Of a stretch of DNA of 64,000 nucleotides, positions 28,724-37,843 are shown one piece after another. How positions within the stretch are numbered: the first letter of the stretch is position 1; every line of letters starts with the position of its first letter. Below the pieces are notes generated by a model. The model had not been told where the DNA came from, ran no database searches, and saw only the letters and a list, made by a program, of their open reading frames with translations. The position numbers were made by a program, and so were the translations under genes. The stretch spans positions 124,001-188,000 of the forward strand of contig CAVSUM010000005.1 in assembly GCA_963731105.1 (NCBI GenBank), given 5' to 3'. Source of the stretch: RPQJ01 sp963731105 (GTDB lineage Bacteria; Pseudomonadota; Gammaproteobacteria; Steroidobacterales; Steroidobacteraceae).

Positions 28724-28945
28724 TCAGTCCTGATAATCGAACACCGACCCGAACGGCACACGGAACGCACGTGCGAGCCGGAATGCCAGCTCCAGCGACG
28801 GAGCGTATTTCTCGGCCTCGACTGCAATGATGGTCTGCCGCGTGGCCCCGACTCGCTCGGCGAGCCCGGCCTGGGTCAGCCCGGCCGATTCGCGCAGGTG
28901 CCGCACGTTGTTGGTCACATGTCCGCGCTTGCTGGGACCAGTCAC
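28724..28945 (-). CDS. Small XRE-family transcriptional regulator
   Basis: 73 residues if started at GTG 28945, whose GTGA overlaps the stop of the upstream membrane-protein gene (translational coupling). An internal GTG at 28918 would give 64 residues. It is a complete Cro/CI helix-turn-helix: NVRHLRESAGLTQAGLAERV, then GATRQTIIAVEAEKYAPSLE and ARAFRVPFGSVFDYQ. This compact type is usually paired with a membrane protein and represses its own operon. A candidate operator sits in the operon promoter at 29417-29432. Confidence 0.85.
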   Translation of the reverse strand: MTGPSKRGHVTNNVRHLRESAGLTQAGLAERVGATRQTIIAVEAEKYAPSLELAFRLARAFRVPFGSVFDYQD

Positions 28946-29391
28946 GCGCGATACTGCCAGAGCGTTGCCAGCTGCTTGGCAACGTGGCCGGCAAACATCG
29001 TGGTGATGAGCGCGAAAACCAGCGTCGGCACCGAACCAAGGTCGAAGCGCGGCAGCAGGTGCCCCGGAAAGGCAGCCTCCGCCAGCGCCTGGATGACGAG
29101 CAGGTTGACCAGTACCGCGACCACGTAGCCCTCGACGCGCTCGGCGCGAGCCTCGATCGCCAGGTCGCGTTCGTCGCTGATGACCTGGCCGCGCCGCCCG
29201 GCAGCCAGCATTGAGGCAATGACGGCGTGCGACACCACCATCATCACCACCATCATCACGTAGCTGAAGATCATGTGGCGTGCGGCAACCTCGACCACAC
29301 CTCCGCCGTCCGTCATGCGCATCGCGAAACAGGCCCACACCAGCACGCTTGCGATCAGTGAAGCCCAGGCGAACTTTTCCTGCTCCGGCAT
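28942..29391 (-). CDS. Four-helix integral membrane protein (DUF2178-like)
   Basis: 149 residues from the ATG at 29391, with GGAGAG seven bases upstream. Four hydrophobic stretches are clear (SLIASVLVWACFAM, FSYVMMVVMMVVSHAVIASML, VVAVLVNLLVIQAL, VPTLVFALITTMFAGHVA). A cytoplasmic loop SDERDLAIEARAER resembles the DUF2178 type of proteins that accompany small XRE regulators. It overlaps the regulator gene by four bases. Such pairs may let membrane state affect the regulator, but the role is not established. Confidence 0.7.
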   Translation of the reverse strand: MPEQEKFAWASLIASVLVWACFAMRMTDGGGVVEVAARHMIFSYVMMVVMMVVSHAVIASMLAAGRRGQVISDERDLAIEARAERVEGYVVAVLVNLLVIQALAEAAFPGHLLPRFDLGSVPTLVFALITTMFAGHVAKQLATLWQYRA

Positions 29392-29416
29392 CTCGGCACT
29401 CTCCGTCCGGTTTTTA

Positions 29417-29432
29417 GTAAAATATCTTTTAC
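29417..29432. promoter_or_regulatory. Candidate operator overlapping the -10 box
   Basis: Palindrome GTAAAA-4 nt-TTTTAC, 16 bp, overlapping the -10 hexamer of the promoter at 29428-29456. GATGTAAA on the minus strand occurs both at the -10 and just upstream of the -35. The placement suits autorepression by the XRE protein. Confidence 0.5.
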
Positions 29433-29456
29433 ATCTGCAATTGGGTACGATGTCAA
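29428..29456 (-). promoter_or_regulatory. Near-consensus sigma-70 promoter for the membrane protein/XRE operon
   Basis: On the minus strand TTGACA (29456-29451), a 17-bp spacer and TGTAAA (29433-29428), 37 bp upstream of the start codon at 29391. It stands out as an AT-rich element within GC-rich sequence. Confidence 0.65.
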
Positions 29457-29579
29457 ACATTCTTTACATCCGGTCGCCGCATGAGCCGCATGCAATGACC
29501 GCGGCGCGTTGCCGTTGACGCTCGATCACACGGACGGCGTAATCTCCCCGCAGATCCGCGCCCTGCAGGAGCAGACTCG

Positions 29580-30563
29580 ATGAGCGAACGATCAGCTGCC
29601 CTGGCTGTCCACGGCCATGCTGCTCGGCGTCACGGCGGCGGCCGCGGCGCAGGATCTCAACGTGCCGCGTCCGGCCGCCGACATCGAGCGCCAGCTCGCC
29701 ACCGAGCCGTTCCGCATCGTCGCGGCTGAGATCAGTCGCCCGAAGGCCAAGGGCGACATCACGCTCAAGGCGGACCTTGCGTTCTCCGGGCAGGCGCCCT
29801 ACCGGGTGAAGCTGCGCCGGGCCGAGCCGGGCGCCGAGGATTTCAACAACCGCCCCCGCTACGACCTCGCGGCGTACGAGCTGCAGAAGTTGTTCCTCGA
29901 GCCCGCTGAGTACGTCGTACCGCCCACTGCGCTGCGCTTCGTGCCGGTCGCGGAACTGCTGCCGTACGCCGCCGCGGCGAAGCCCACGTTCCGCGGCTCG
30001 GACGAGGTGCTGGTGGTACTGCAGTACTGGCTGCAGGAAGTGAAGCTCGCCGCCGACCTGTACGACCCGGCGCTGTTCGCCGCCGACCCGGGCTACGCAC
30101 GCCACCTCGGCCAGCTGAACGTGCTTACCTGGCTGATCGAGCACGGCGACTCCAACCTCGGCAATTTCCTGATCTCCAAGGCGGAGCAGGCCCCGCGCGT
30201 GTTCTCGGTCGACAACGGCGTCGCATTCGCCTACAACGAGAGCGACCGTGCACACGCGTGGAAGGACCTGCGCGTGCCGCGCCTGCCGGCCGACACGGTG
30301 GCCCGGTTACGCGCCGTCACGCCCGCCGAACTGCAGCAACGTCTCGGCGTGCTGGCGCAATGGCGCCTCGACGATGGCCGCTGGATCGCCGTCGACGTCG
30401 GTGCGAACCTCGACAAGACGGAACGGCGTGCGACGCGCCGGCGACGTCGTGCAGGTCGGCCTGCGCGAGAGGCGAGATCGACCAGGTCGCCCGGCGGCTC
30501 AAGCGCCTGCTCGAGCGGATCGACGACGGTGAAATTGGCCTGCTCGAAGGGAGCCAACCATGA
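29580..30563 (+). CDS. Exported kinase-like protein, frameshifted as read
   Basis: About 320 residues. ATG 29580 has AGGAG eight bases upstream. The conserved frame, open from 29584, gives a signal peptide (STAMLLGVTAAAAAQD), so an indel before 29617 is likely. Numbered from Met 29617, the body shows an atypical kinase layout. Candidate ATP-binding Lys is 65 (YRVKL), then YDLAAYELQKL (Asp83). A catalytic-loop-like HGDSNLGN lies at 176-183 and a metal-binding DNG at 199-201 (FSVDNGVAF). Two more indels, near 30421 and 30468, precede the true end (ERIDDGEIGLLEGSQP). The gene ends in an ATGA overlap with the phosphatase-pseudokinase gene. Inference: a periplasmic phosphotransferase with unknown target. 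No named family is claimed. Confidence 0.65.
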
Positions 30564-32527
30564 GGCGCTTGCGACCTGGACTGCACTCTGCGCGCGCGAG
30601 CATCCTGACCGCGATCGCGTCGACGGCGCTGGCGCTGCTGACGGCAACCGGCGCCCGCGCCGTCGACCAGACGGCCGAATGGAGCGGCGTGGAGCGAGTG
30701 GTCGCATTCGCGGACGTGCATGGCGCCTACGAGGAACTGACGGCGCTGCTGCGCTCGACGGGCGTGGTGGATGCCGACCTGCACTGGGCCGCCGGCCGTA
30801 CGCACCTGGTGAGCCTGGGTGACCTGCTCGACCGTGGCGCCGATTCGCGCAAGGTCATGGACCTGCTGCTGCGCCTGCAGGGCGAGGCGGCGCAGGCCGG
30901 CGGGCGCGTGCACGTGGTGATCGGCAACCACGAGGCGATGAACGTGCTCGGCGACCTGCGTTACGTCGACGCCGGCGAGTTCGCCGCGTATGCCGCCGAC
31001 GAGGATCCCGCCGAGCGGGCGCGTCTCAAGTCCGGATTGCTGGCGCGCCAGCCGGGCGCGACGGCGGAGGATTTCGACCGCCGCTTCCCGCCGGGTTACT
31101 TCGCGCACCGACGCCTGCTCGGGCCCGACGGGCCCTACGGCCGCTGGCTGCTGGCGCAACCCGCGGCCATCCGTATCAACGACACCGTGTACATGCATGG
31201 CGGTCCGTCGCCGGTGCTGCGCGGGCGCAGCCTCGAGCGGCTGAATGCGGATTACCGCGCCGCCCTGCAGGAGTATCTGGCCGCGGAGTCCGCCCTCGTC
31301 GCAGCTGGCCTGCTGCAGTTCGAGGATGACTACGGGCGCCGCCCGGAGACGGCCGCGGCACGCATCGCGGCACAGCCACCGGAAGCTGCACCTGCCGGAT
31401 CGCCGGCCATGCTCGAGCGCTTCAAGGCGGCGGACGACAACCCGCTGCTCGGACCCGATGGACCGAACTGGTACCGTGGCGCGGCGTCCTGCAACGAATG
31501 CGCCGAAGCCGACGTGCTGCGGCCGTGGTTGCAGCAGGTCGGCGCACGCCGCGTCGTGCTCGGTCACACCGTCGCGCGCAACGGCACGGTCGTCTCGCGG
31601 TTCGACGGCGCCGTCGTCAAGCTCGACGCTGGCATGAACCGGGCCGTGTATCGCGGCCGGCCCGCCGCACTGATCTCCGATGCGAGCGGCTCGCGCGTGG
31701 CTTACGCCCTGCCGGACACGCCTGCCACCGCCGTTCCTGCCGAACCGCTGTACCTCAGCTCACAGCAGTTCGGCGAGGACATCGTCGCGGACATCCTCGC
31801 GCGTGGCACGATCAGCGTCGTCGAGACTTGCGCACCCGGCGTGCTCCAGACCCGGGTCACGCTCGACGGGCGCAGCGTCGACGCCGTGTTCGAGGCAGCG
31901 CCCGGCGAGGTCGTCAAGCACGAGCTCGCGGCCTATCGACTCGACCGGCTGCTCGGGCTCGGCATGGTGCCGGCGACCGTCGCGCGCAGCCACGAGGGAC
32001 AGGACGGCGTGCTGCAGGGCCGGCCGGCGAACTGGGCCAGCGAGCAGGACCGCCAGAATGTCCGCGCCGGCGCGCGCGTCGGTCTCGTCTGCCAGGCGAT
32101 CAGCAGCACGCCGCAGGCCGCACCGGCCCGGCGTGCACTGCCGGCCGACGGCAAGGCGCCGCGCCTGCCGACGGGCGGCTGGTGCGATCTCGACGCCCAG
32201 CTGCAGCTGAGCTACGCGTTCGACGCGCTGATCGACAACCGCGGTCGCAGCTTCGACCGCTTCCTGTACGACACGAATGCCACCGCGCTGTTCCTGACCG
32301 GACACGGCATGGCCTTCGGCACGTCGGCGCAGGTGCCGAAGGTGCTGGAGGGGCCGCTCGCGAAGACCGGGCCGGAGATGCAGTCCCGGCTGCGCCGACT
32401 CGACGCGGCCAGCGTCGGCGCGGCGCTCGGCAAGCTGGTCGGTGCGCGCGAAGTGAAAGCGCTGCTCGAGCGTCGCGACCGCATCCTCGCCCTCGCCTCA
32501 CCGGGAGCGGCGGCGACGAAGCCCTGA
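30560..32527 (+). CDS. Exported metallophosphoesterase fused to a degenerate kinase-like domain
   Basis: 655 residues with a signal peptide (ILTAIASTALALLTATGARA). Residues 45-370 form a calcineurin-type phosphatase: D52VH54, GDLLDRG (87-93), GNHE (122-125), HGG (213-215) and GHT (335-337). This is the full metal-ligand set of PPP-like enzymes. Residues about 425-590 resemble the kinase fold of the preceding gene: KHELAAYRLDRLLGLGMVPAT aligns with YDLAAYELQKL...VPPT. ALIDNRGRSFDRFLYD aligns with WLIEHGDSNLGNFLIS, and LFLTGHGMAF with VFSVDNGVAF. Catalytic His, Asp, Asn and metal Asp are replaced (Asn560, Gly562, Arg567, Gly581), so this part is a pseudokinase. The ATGA overlap implies coupled translation with the kinase-like protein. 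Confidence 0.8.
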   Translation: MRRLRPGLHSARASILTAIASTALALLTATGARAVDQTAEWSGVERVVAFADVHGAYEELTALLRSTGVVDADLHWAAGRTHLVSLGDLLDRGADSRKVMDLLLRLQGEAAQAGGRVHVVIGNHEAMNVLGDLRYVDAGEFAAYAADEDPAERARLKSGLLARQPGATAEDFDRRFPPGYFAHRRLLGPDGPYGRWLLAQPAAIRINDTVYMHGGPSPVLRGRSLERLNADYRAALQEYLAAESALVAAGLLQFEDDYGRRPETAAARIAAQPPEAAPAGSPAMLERFKAADDNPLLGPDGPNWYRGAASCNECAEADVLRPWLQQVGARRVVLGHTVARNGTVVSRFDGAVVKLDAGMNRAVYRGRPAALISDASGSRVAYALPDTPATAVPAEPLYLSSQQFGEDIVADILARGTISVVETCAPGVLQTRVTLDGRSVDAVFEAAPGEVVKHELAAYRLDRLLGLGMVPATVARSHEGQDGVLQGRPANWASEQDRQNVRAGARVGLVCQAISSTPQAAPARRALPADGKAPRLPTGGWCDLDAQLQLSYAFDALIDNRGRSFDRFLYDTNATALFLTGHGMAFGTSAQVPKVLEGPLAKTGPEMQSRLRRLDAASVGAALGKLVGAREVKALLERRDRILALASPGAAATKP

Positions 32528-32542
32528 GCCGACGCCGCGACG

Positions 32543-34189
32543 TTACACCGCGCTGCGCAGCCGGAAGGTGCTGGCGACCTCGAGGCCGTCGACGTCGCTC
32601 GCCAGCACCTCGATCGTAAGTTCGCCGGTAAAGCCCGCCGGCGCCCGGCCGCTGAAGCGCCGCGCGCGCGGATCGAACTGCAGCCACGCGGGCAGCGGCC
32701 GGCCGTCGGCGAGTCGTGCCACGAGGTGCAGCACGTCGCCGGGGTCCGCATCCACGAACGCGTCGACCGGCACGCGGTGCTCGACTGCCGTGCCGGGCCG
32801 GCAGGTCACATCCGGGATCGACGCACCGACCTCGGGCGCGACGTTGATGACGTTCTCCGCCGCCTTGCGCCCGAACTCGCGACCGATCGCGACCGCGAGG
32901 CCGATCCACACCATCGCGAGCAGCAGGTTGAGCAGCGCGAACTGCGCCGCGCCCCAGCCGAACCAGTTCAGGCCTGCGAATACCACGCCCGCCTGGATCA
33001 GGTCGCCGAAGCGCCAGAAGAACGAGTCGATCGCCGTCTTGCCCTCGTACTTGGAGTCACGGTCGACGGGCAGGAACAGCGCGTGGCGCGTGGTATTCAT
33101 CAGCGAATAGTCGACGCCGTTTTCCGCGATCTTCACCAGCCGCACCAGCGTGAATACCGGCACGAAGCCGCCCAGCACGGGTCCGAGCGCGATCAGGCCG
33201 TAGCCGAGCCCGACGATCACCGGGTGCACCAGCAGCGCACCACGCACACCGACGCGTCGGTAGATGCGGGCGACCAGCAGCAACTGGATCGCGAGCCCGA
33301 GCGCGGTCACCCAGAACTGGAAGTTGCCGTAGAACTCGGTGATCAGTGTCCCCGCGTCCAGCACGCCGCCGCTCGCGGCGACGCGCTGCGCCGCGTCGCG
33401 TTGCACGAAGTCTGCGAGCACGAACTCGCCGGTGGTGTTGATCCAGTTGAGCAGCACCACCAGCAGCGCGATCAGCAGCAGGTAGCGATCGCGCAGCACC
33501 AGGCCGATGCCGCCCAGCAGCCGTGGCACGGGCGCCCCGTGGCCGACCAGCACGGGTCGCGAACCCGGCGGCACCGCGCGCCGCTCCGGCCCAGCCACCA
33601 CCAGCGTGGCGAGGAGCAGCAAGGTCGCGACCAGCATCAGGCCGACCGGAGTCAGGGTCGCCACGGTGAGCTGCGCGCTTTTCGCTCCCGCGAGCGCACC
33701 GAGGTTGGCGCCGACCATGATCACCGGGAACAAGCGCTGGCCGCTCTTGAGGTTGAACGCGTCCGCGGCAAACGCCCACAGCTGCGCGATCACCATCACG
33801 CCGAAGATGCTGACCCAGATGAAGAACGGGAATGCGATCGGCAGGCCGGCGACGGCGGCCGCCCAGAAGACCAGCAGGTTCAGCGCGAAGAACGCCGTGA
33901 CTGCCGCCAGCAGCTGCTCGCCGTCGAGGCGGCGGCGCACCACGGCGTACAACGGCACCAGCAACATCAGCAGCAGCGCAATCAGCGCGACGGCGTATGC
34001 GCGGACCTCGGCGGAGAACTTGGTGAGCATGAAGGCTTCGCGCAGCGCCTTCACCACCTGGTAGGAGAACAGCAGCAGGAAGGCGTGCAGGAAGAACAGG
34101 AAGGCACTGCGGCCCTCGCCGGGGCGCACGCGCGTGACCAGCGTCAGCAGGCGTTCGAACGGCGAGAGGCCAGCGTGGTCGGTCAGCAT
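32543..34189 (-). CDS. NTP/NDP exchange (ATP/ADP translocase-like) carrier with C-terminal Ig-like domain
   Basis: 548 residues from the ATG at 34189. Twelve or so hydrophobic segments, with FLLLFSYQVVKALREAFML, FPFFIWVSIFGVMVIAQLWAF and the NTTRHALFLPVDRDSKYEGKTAIDSFFWR loop, are typical of bacterial proteins related to the nucleotide transporter (TLC) family. In free-living bacteria the substrate is not known. After the last helix, about 95 residues form a soluble module ending in AWLQFDPRARRFSGRAP and GELTIEVLASDVDG, which is the putative-Ig (He_PIG/cadherin-like) motif. That fusion is unusual. It starts 28 bp downstream of the TPR regulator gene and is convergent with the phosphatase gene. 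Confidence 0.75.
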   Translation of the reverse strand: MLTDHAGLSPFERLLTLVTRVRPGEGRSAFLFFLHAFLLLFSYQVVKALREAFMLTKFSAEVRAYAVALIALLLMLLVPLYAVVRRRLDGEQLLAAVTAFFALNLLVFWAAAVAGLPIAFPFFIWVSIFGVMVIAQLWAFAADAFNLKSGQRLFPVIMVGANLGALAGAKSAQLTVATLTPVGLMLVATLLLLATLVVAGPERRAVPPGSRPVLVGHGAPVPRLLGGIGLVLRDRYLLLIALLVVLLNWINTTGEFVLADFVQRDAAQRVAASGGVLDAGTLITEFYGNFQFWVTALGLAIQLLLVARIYRRVGVRGALLVHPVIVGLGYGLIALGPVLGGFVPVFTLVRLVKIAENGVDYSLMNTTRHALFLPVDRDSKYEGKTAIDSFFWRFGDLIQAGVVFAGLNWFGWGAAQFALLNLLLAMVWIGLAVAIGREFGRKAAENVINVAPEVGASIPDVTCRPGTAVEHRVPVDAFVDADPGDVLHLVARLADGRPLPAWLQFDPRARRFSGRAPAGFTGELTIEVLASDVDGLEVASTFRLRSAV

Positions 34190-34217
34190 CGTTCGCGTTC
34201 GTCGTCCGGCGATCGGT

Positions 34218-36562
34218 TCAGGCGATCGTGATGCCACGCAGTGCGGGATCCGGCCGGGCCAGCGCCGGCGAGAACCCCTTGGCGATCGCCTCGTTGATCA
34301 GGCGCTGCGCCTCCTGCCGATCACCGCGGTCCACCGCAGCGATCGCGGCACAGTAGAACACGAAAGGTGCGTCGGGACCGAGCTCCATGCCGCGGGCCAC
34401 GTAACGGTTGGCACGCTCGACGTCGCCGAGGCGCCCATAGTAATAGCCGAGCTGCGCCCAGGCTTCCGCGTCCGTAGCGTCCACCTCCAGCGACTTTTCG
34501 GCGAGCGCGATCGCCCGGCGATAGTCCTCCCGTGCCGCATCGCGACCCTGCGGCATCGACCACTTCGAGTCGGCGCGCCCGCCCCACAGCCGGTAGTCCT
34601 CCGGCGCGAGCTCGATGCCCTTCGTGTACATCGCCACCGATTCCGGGAACCTGTTCAGGTAGTAGTACAGGGTGCCGAGGTTCGAGTAGGCCGCGCGCGA
34701 CGGCTCGACCTGCGTCGACTTCTCGAACGCCTGCGCCGAGGCCTGCAGGTCGCCGGCCGACAGCAGCGCGGCGCCGAGGTTGTTGTGGCCGGTGGGGCTC
34801 GCGGGCGCGAGCTCGGTCACGCGCCGGTACGCATCCGCGGCTTCGAGGCTGCGGCCGACGTCGAACAGGAACCCGCCGAGCGCGTTGTAGCCCATCCAGT
34901 AGCCGGGCTCGACGATGATCGCCTCGCGGAAGCTCTGCTCGGCCTCCTTGGGGCGATTCGAGCGCGCCTGCGTGCGACCGAGGCCGATGTAGGCATCGGC
35001 GTCGCGCGGCGAGCGACGCAGCAGCGAGCGGAACACGGCTTCGGCCTGCTCGTGCCGCCCGCTGGTGAAGTACAGCCGGCCGAGTGCCAGCTCGGTCTCC
35101 TTGAGCGTGGCGTCCGCTTCGAGGGCGGCACGACAGGCGGCCTCGGCCTCGACCACGTGCTCGGCCGCGCTGTTACGCTCGTAGCGGAGGATGGCCACCT
35201 GGCACAGCCCGGCCTGCGCGCGAGCGAAGGACGGATCGGCCTCGAGCGAACGGCGGAACAGCGACTCCGCCTCGCCGATCCCCTTCATCGACGCGCCCTT
35301 TCGCAACTGCGCCAGGCCCGCCAGGTAGAAGTCGTAGGCACGCGGATCGCGCGTTGGCGCGGCCTTCAGTTGCTGCGCCAGTTCGGGCGAGATCACCATG
35401 TGCAGCCGCTGCGCGATGGCGGTCGAAATTTCCTGCTGGATGCCGATCAGGTCCTGCCACGGCCGGTCGTAGCTGTCGGTCCAGGCGTGGAAGCCGGTCG
35501 ATGCGTCGATCAGCTGCGCCGTCACGCGCACCCGCTCGCCTTCGCGGCGGACGCTGCCCTCGAGCACGAAGCGCACGCCGAGCTGCTCGCCGATGCGGCG
35601 TACGTCCATGTCCCGGCCCTTGAAGGCGAACGCCGAGGTGCGTGCCGCGACGCGCAGGCCCGGCAGCTTGGCAAGATCGCTCGACAGTTCCTCGCTGAGG
35701 CCGTCGCCGAGGTATGCGGCCTCGCCGCCGGGGCTCATGTCCACGAACGGCAGCACGGCGATCGACTGCGGGCTCGGCGCCAGTCGCTCGGCCGACTCGT
35801 CGGCCGTCGCCGGTTGCTCGATCGTGCGCCACCACGCATAGCCCGTGACCAGCGCCATCAGCGACACGCCGGCCACCAGCGCCGGCGCAACCGCGCGGCG
35901 CGCACGCGGCAGGCGCACACCGCCGGGCCGCTCCTCGTCGGGCACGATGCCGCCCGGCGTGATTTCGTAGGACCAGGCCAGTGCGGCCACGATCGGCAGG
36001 CCCATCACCGCGAGAATGGTGAGCACCGTCATCCACCACTCCGGCAGGCGCAGCGGCTCGAAGGTGGTCTCCGCCACCTGCAGCACGATCCACATGCCGA
36101 GCAGGTACGCGCCGGCGACCTTGATTACGTTACGGCGCCGCAGTTCGACGATCAGGAAATGCAGGCGTCCCCCGAGCTTCGGGCTCGACGACCGGAGCAG
36201 CGGCGTCGGCCACGACCGCGGTCGCGCGGGGCAGCGGCTCGAGGTGAGCGACCAGCGCGTAGCCGCTGTGGCCGATGCTGGCGATGTAGCGCTGGTCCTG
36301 CGGCGATCCGTTCAGCGCCTGGCGCAGTGCGCGAATGCCCTCGCGCAGTCGCTTCTCGCTGCCGGACATGCCGGGCCAGACGAGTTCGCGCAACGCATGC
36401 CGGTCGACGGCCTCGCCGTGCCGTTCGGCAAGGTGCAGCAGCAGCGTGACGTGATCGGGAGCGAGCAGGCTGCACTCCGCCGGGCCCGCTGATTCGCGAG
36501 TCGCGTGGCTCGACCAGCCACTCTCCCAGGGTGAACCCGTCTTGCAGGTCGGCGACGTCCAT
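34218..36562 (-). CDS. CadC-like winged-helix membrane regulator with TolB-N and TPR domains, frameshifted twice as read
   Basis: About 780 residues after joining three frames. The N-terminus (MDVADLQDGFTLGEWLVEP, start 36562) leads into an OmpR-type winged helix: LLLHLAERHGEAVDRHALRELVW and the wing IGHSGYALVAHLEP. Membrane segments lie around AGAYLLGMWIVLQVAE, MTVLTILAVMGLPIVAALAW and LVAGVSLMALVTGYAWW. A TolB-N/FlgO-like domain (SIAVLPFVDMSPGGEAAYLGDGL) is followed by about eight TPR repeats. Indels are near 36490 and 36175. Proteins of this architecture are one-component regulators that bind DNA in the cytoplasm and sense periplasmic signals through the TPR part. The adjacent co-directional carrier gene is a candidate target. 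Confidence 0.75.
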
Positions 36563-36660
36563 GACTCTCGACCGTCCGGCACTCCCTCGCCCGAGAATAG
36601 CAGATCCAGCCGCGGCTCAGGCGCCTCGGGCAGGTGACGGACTGCCACCGCATGCTGCCG

Positions 36661-37833
36661 TCAGCTCGCTGGGCACTCCAACGCCTGCCGCAGGTCGTCG
36701 AGCAGGTCGTCACCATCCTCGACGCCGATCGACAGGCGCACCGTGCCGAGTCCGATGTCGGTCCAGCCGCATTGCTCATCCGTCAGTCCGCGCGGCTGCA
36801 GCATCGCGGGCGGCACCACCAGCGACTCGGTCGAGCCCAGGCTCGAAGTGATGCTGAAGAGCTGTAGCGCCTCGGCGAAGCGCGTGCCCGCCTCGAGGCC
36901 GCCGACGAGATCGAAGGTCACCAGCGTGCCGAAGCCGTCCATCTGGCGGGCCGCCAGCGCGTGGCCGGGATCCCCGGGCAGGCCCGGGTAGCGCACGCGC
37001 CCGACCTCGGGCCGCGCGGCGAGGAACTGCGCGACGCGCAGCGCATTGCTGCATTGCGCATCCCAGCGCAGGTAGTAGGTCTTCAGGCCGCGCAGCAGCA
37101 GGAAGGCGGCGTGCGGGTCGAGCGTCGGACCGAGGTGCGTGAAGTCCTCGCGCACGGCGTCGATCAGCTCGCGGCGCCCGACCAGCGCGCCACCCATCAC
37201 GTCGCCGTGGCCGGAGGCGTACTTGGTGAGGCTGTGCGCGTACAGGTCCACGTCGAACTCGCCGTGGTTGTGCAGCCCGCCCAGCGTGTTGTCGAGCAAC
37301 GTCAGGGCGCCGTGCTGCCTCGCCAGCGCGGTGACGCGCGCGATGTCCACGACCTTGAGCACCGGGTTGGTCGGCGATTCGAACACCACGAGCCGGGTCG
37401 GGGTCGTGGCCAGCACGCGCTCGAGCGCGGCGTAATCCGCAACGGACAGTAGCGTGCTCGCCACGCCGAAGCGGCCGAGCGTGCGGCGTACCAGCGAGCG
37501 GGTCGGCGCGTACAACTCGGCGAAGTAGACCACGTGGTCGCCCGCCTTGAGCAGTCCGATCAGCGCCGCTGCGATCGCCGCGATGCCGGACCCCGCGAGC
37601 AGGCACGCGTCACGGCCCTGCAACTCGGCCAGCACCAGCTCCAGCTGGCGCAGCGTCGGGTTCGACACGCGCGAGTAGTAGAAGCCGGGGCGTTGCCCGG
37701 CGAAATAGCGCAGCGTCTCGCCCACGTCGTCGAAGCTGAACTTGACCGACTGGTAGATCGGCGCCACCAGCGGCCGGTTGTCCGGCGCCAGCGGCACGTC
37801 GGGCAGGTGCGTGACGCGCGTGCGCTTCTTCAT
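36661..37833 (-). CDS. Cys/Met metabolism PLP-dependent enzyme (cystathionine gamma-lyase/methionine gamma-lyase type)
   Basis: 390 residues from the ATG at 37833, which has GAGGGG six bases upstream; an upstream start at 37947 would add a non-conserved Arg/Thr-rich leader. Fold-type I trans-sulfuration family: YYSRVSNPTLRQLE, LLAGSGIAAIAAALIGLLKAGDHVV, TLLDNTLG and the PLP-lysine motif SLTKYASGHGDVMGG. SSLGSTESLVVPP closes the active site. Sequence alone cannot separate gamma-lyase, beta-lyase or synthase activity. It is third after the transaminase and omega-amidase genes, so a role in methionine or keto-methylthiobutyrate turnover is plausible. Confidence 0.85.
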   Translation of the reverse strand: MKKRTRVTHLPDVPLAPDNRPLVAPIYQSVKFSFDDVGETLRYFAGQRPGFYYSRVSNPTLRQLELVLAELQGRDACLLAGSGIAAIAAALIGLLKAGDHVVYFAELYAPTRSLVRRTLGRFGVASTLLSVADYAALERVLATTPTRLVVFESPTNPVLKVVDIARVTALARQHGALTLLDNTLGGLHNHGEFDVDLYAHSLTKYASGHGDVMGGALVGRRELIDAVREDFTHLGPTLDPHAAFLLLRGLKTYYLRWDAQCSNALRVAQFLAARPEVGRVRYPGLPGDPGHALAARQMDGFGTLVTFDLVGGLEAGTRFAEALQLFSITSSLGSTESLVVPPAMLQPRGLTDEQCGWTDIGLGTVRLSIGVEDGDDLLDDLRQALECPAS

Positions 37834-37843
37834 CGGCTGCCCC

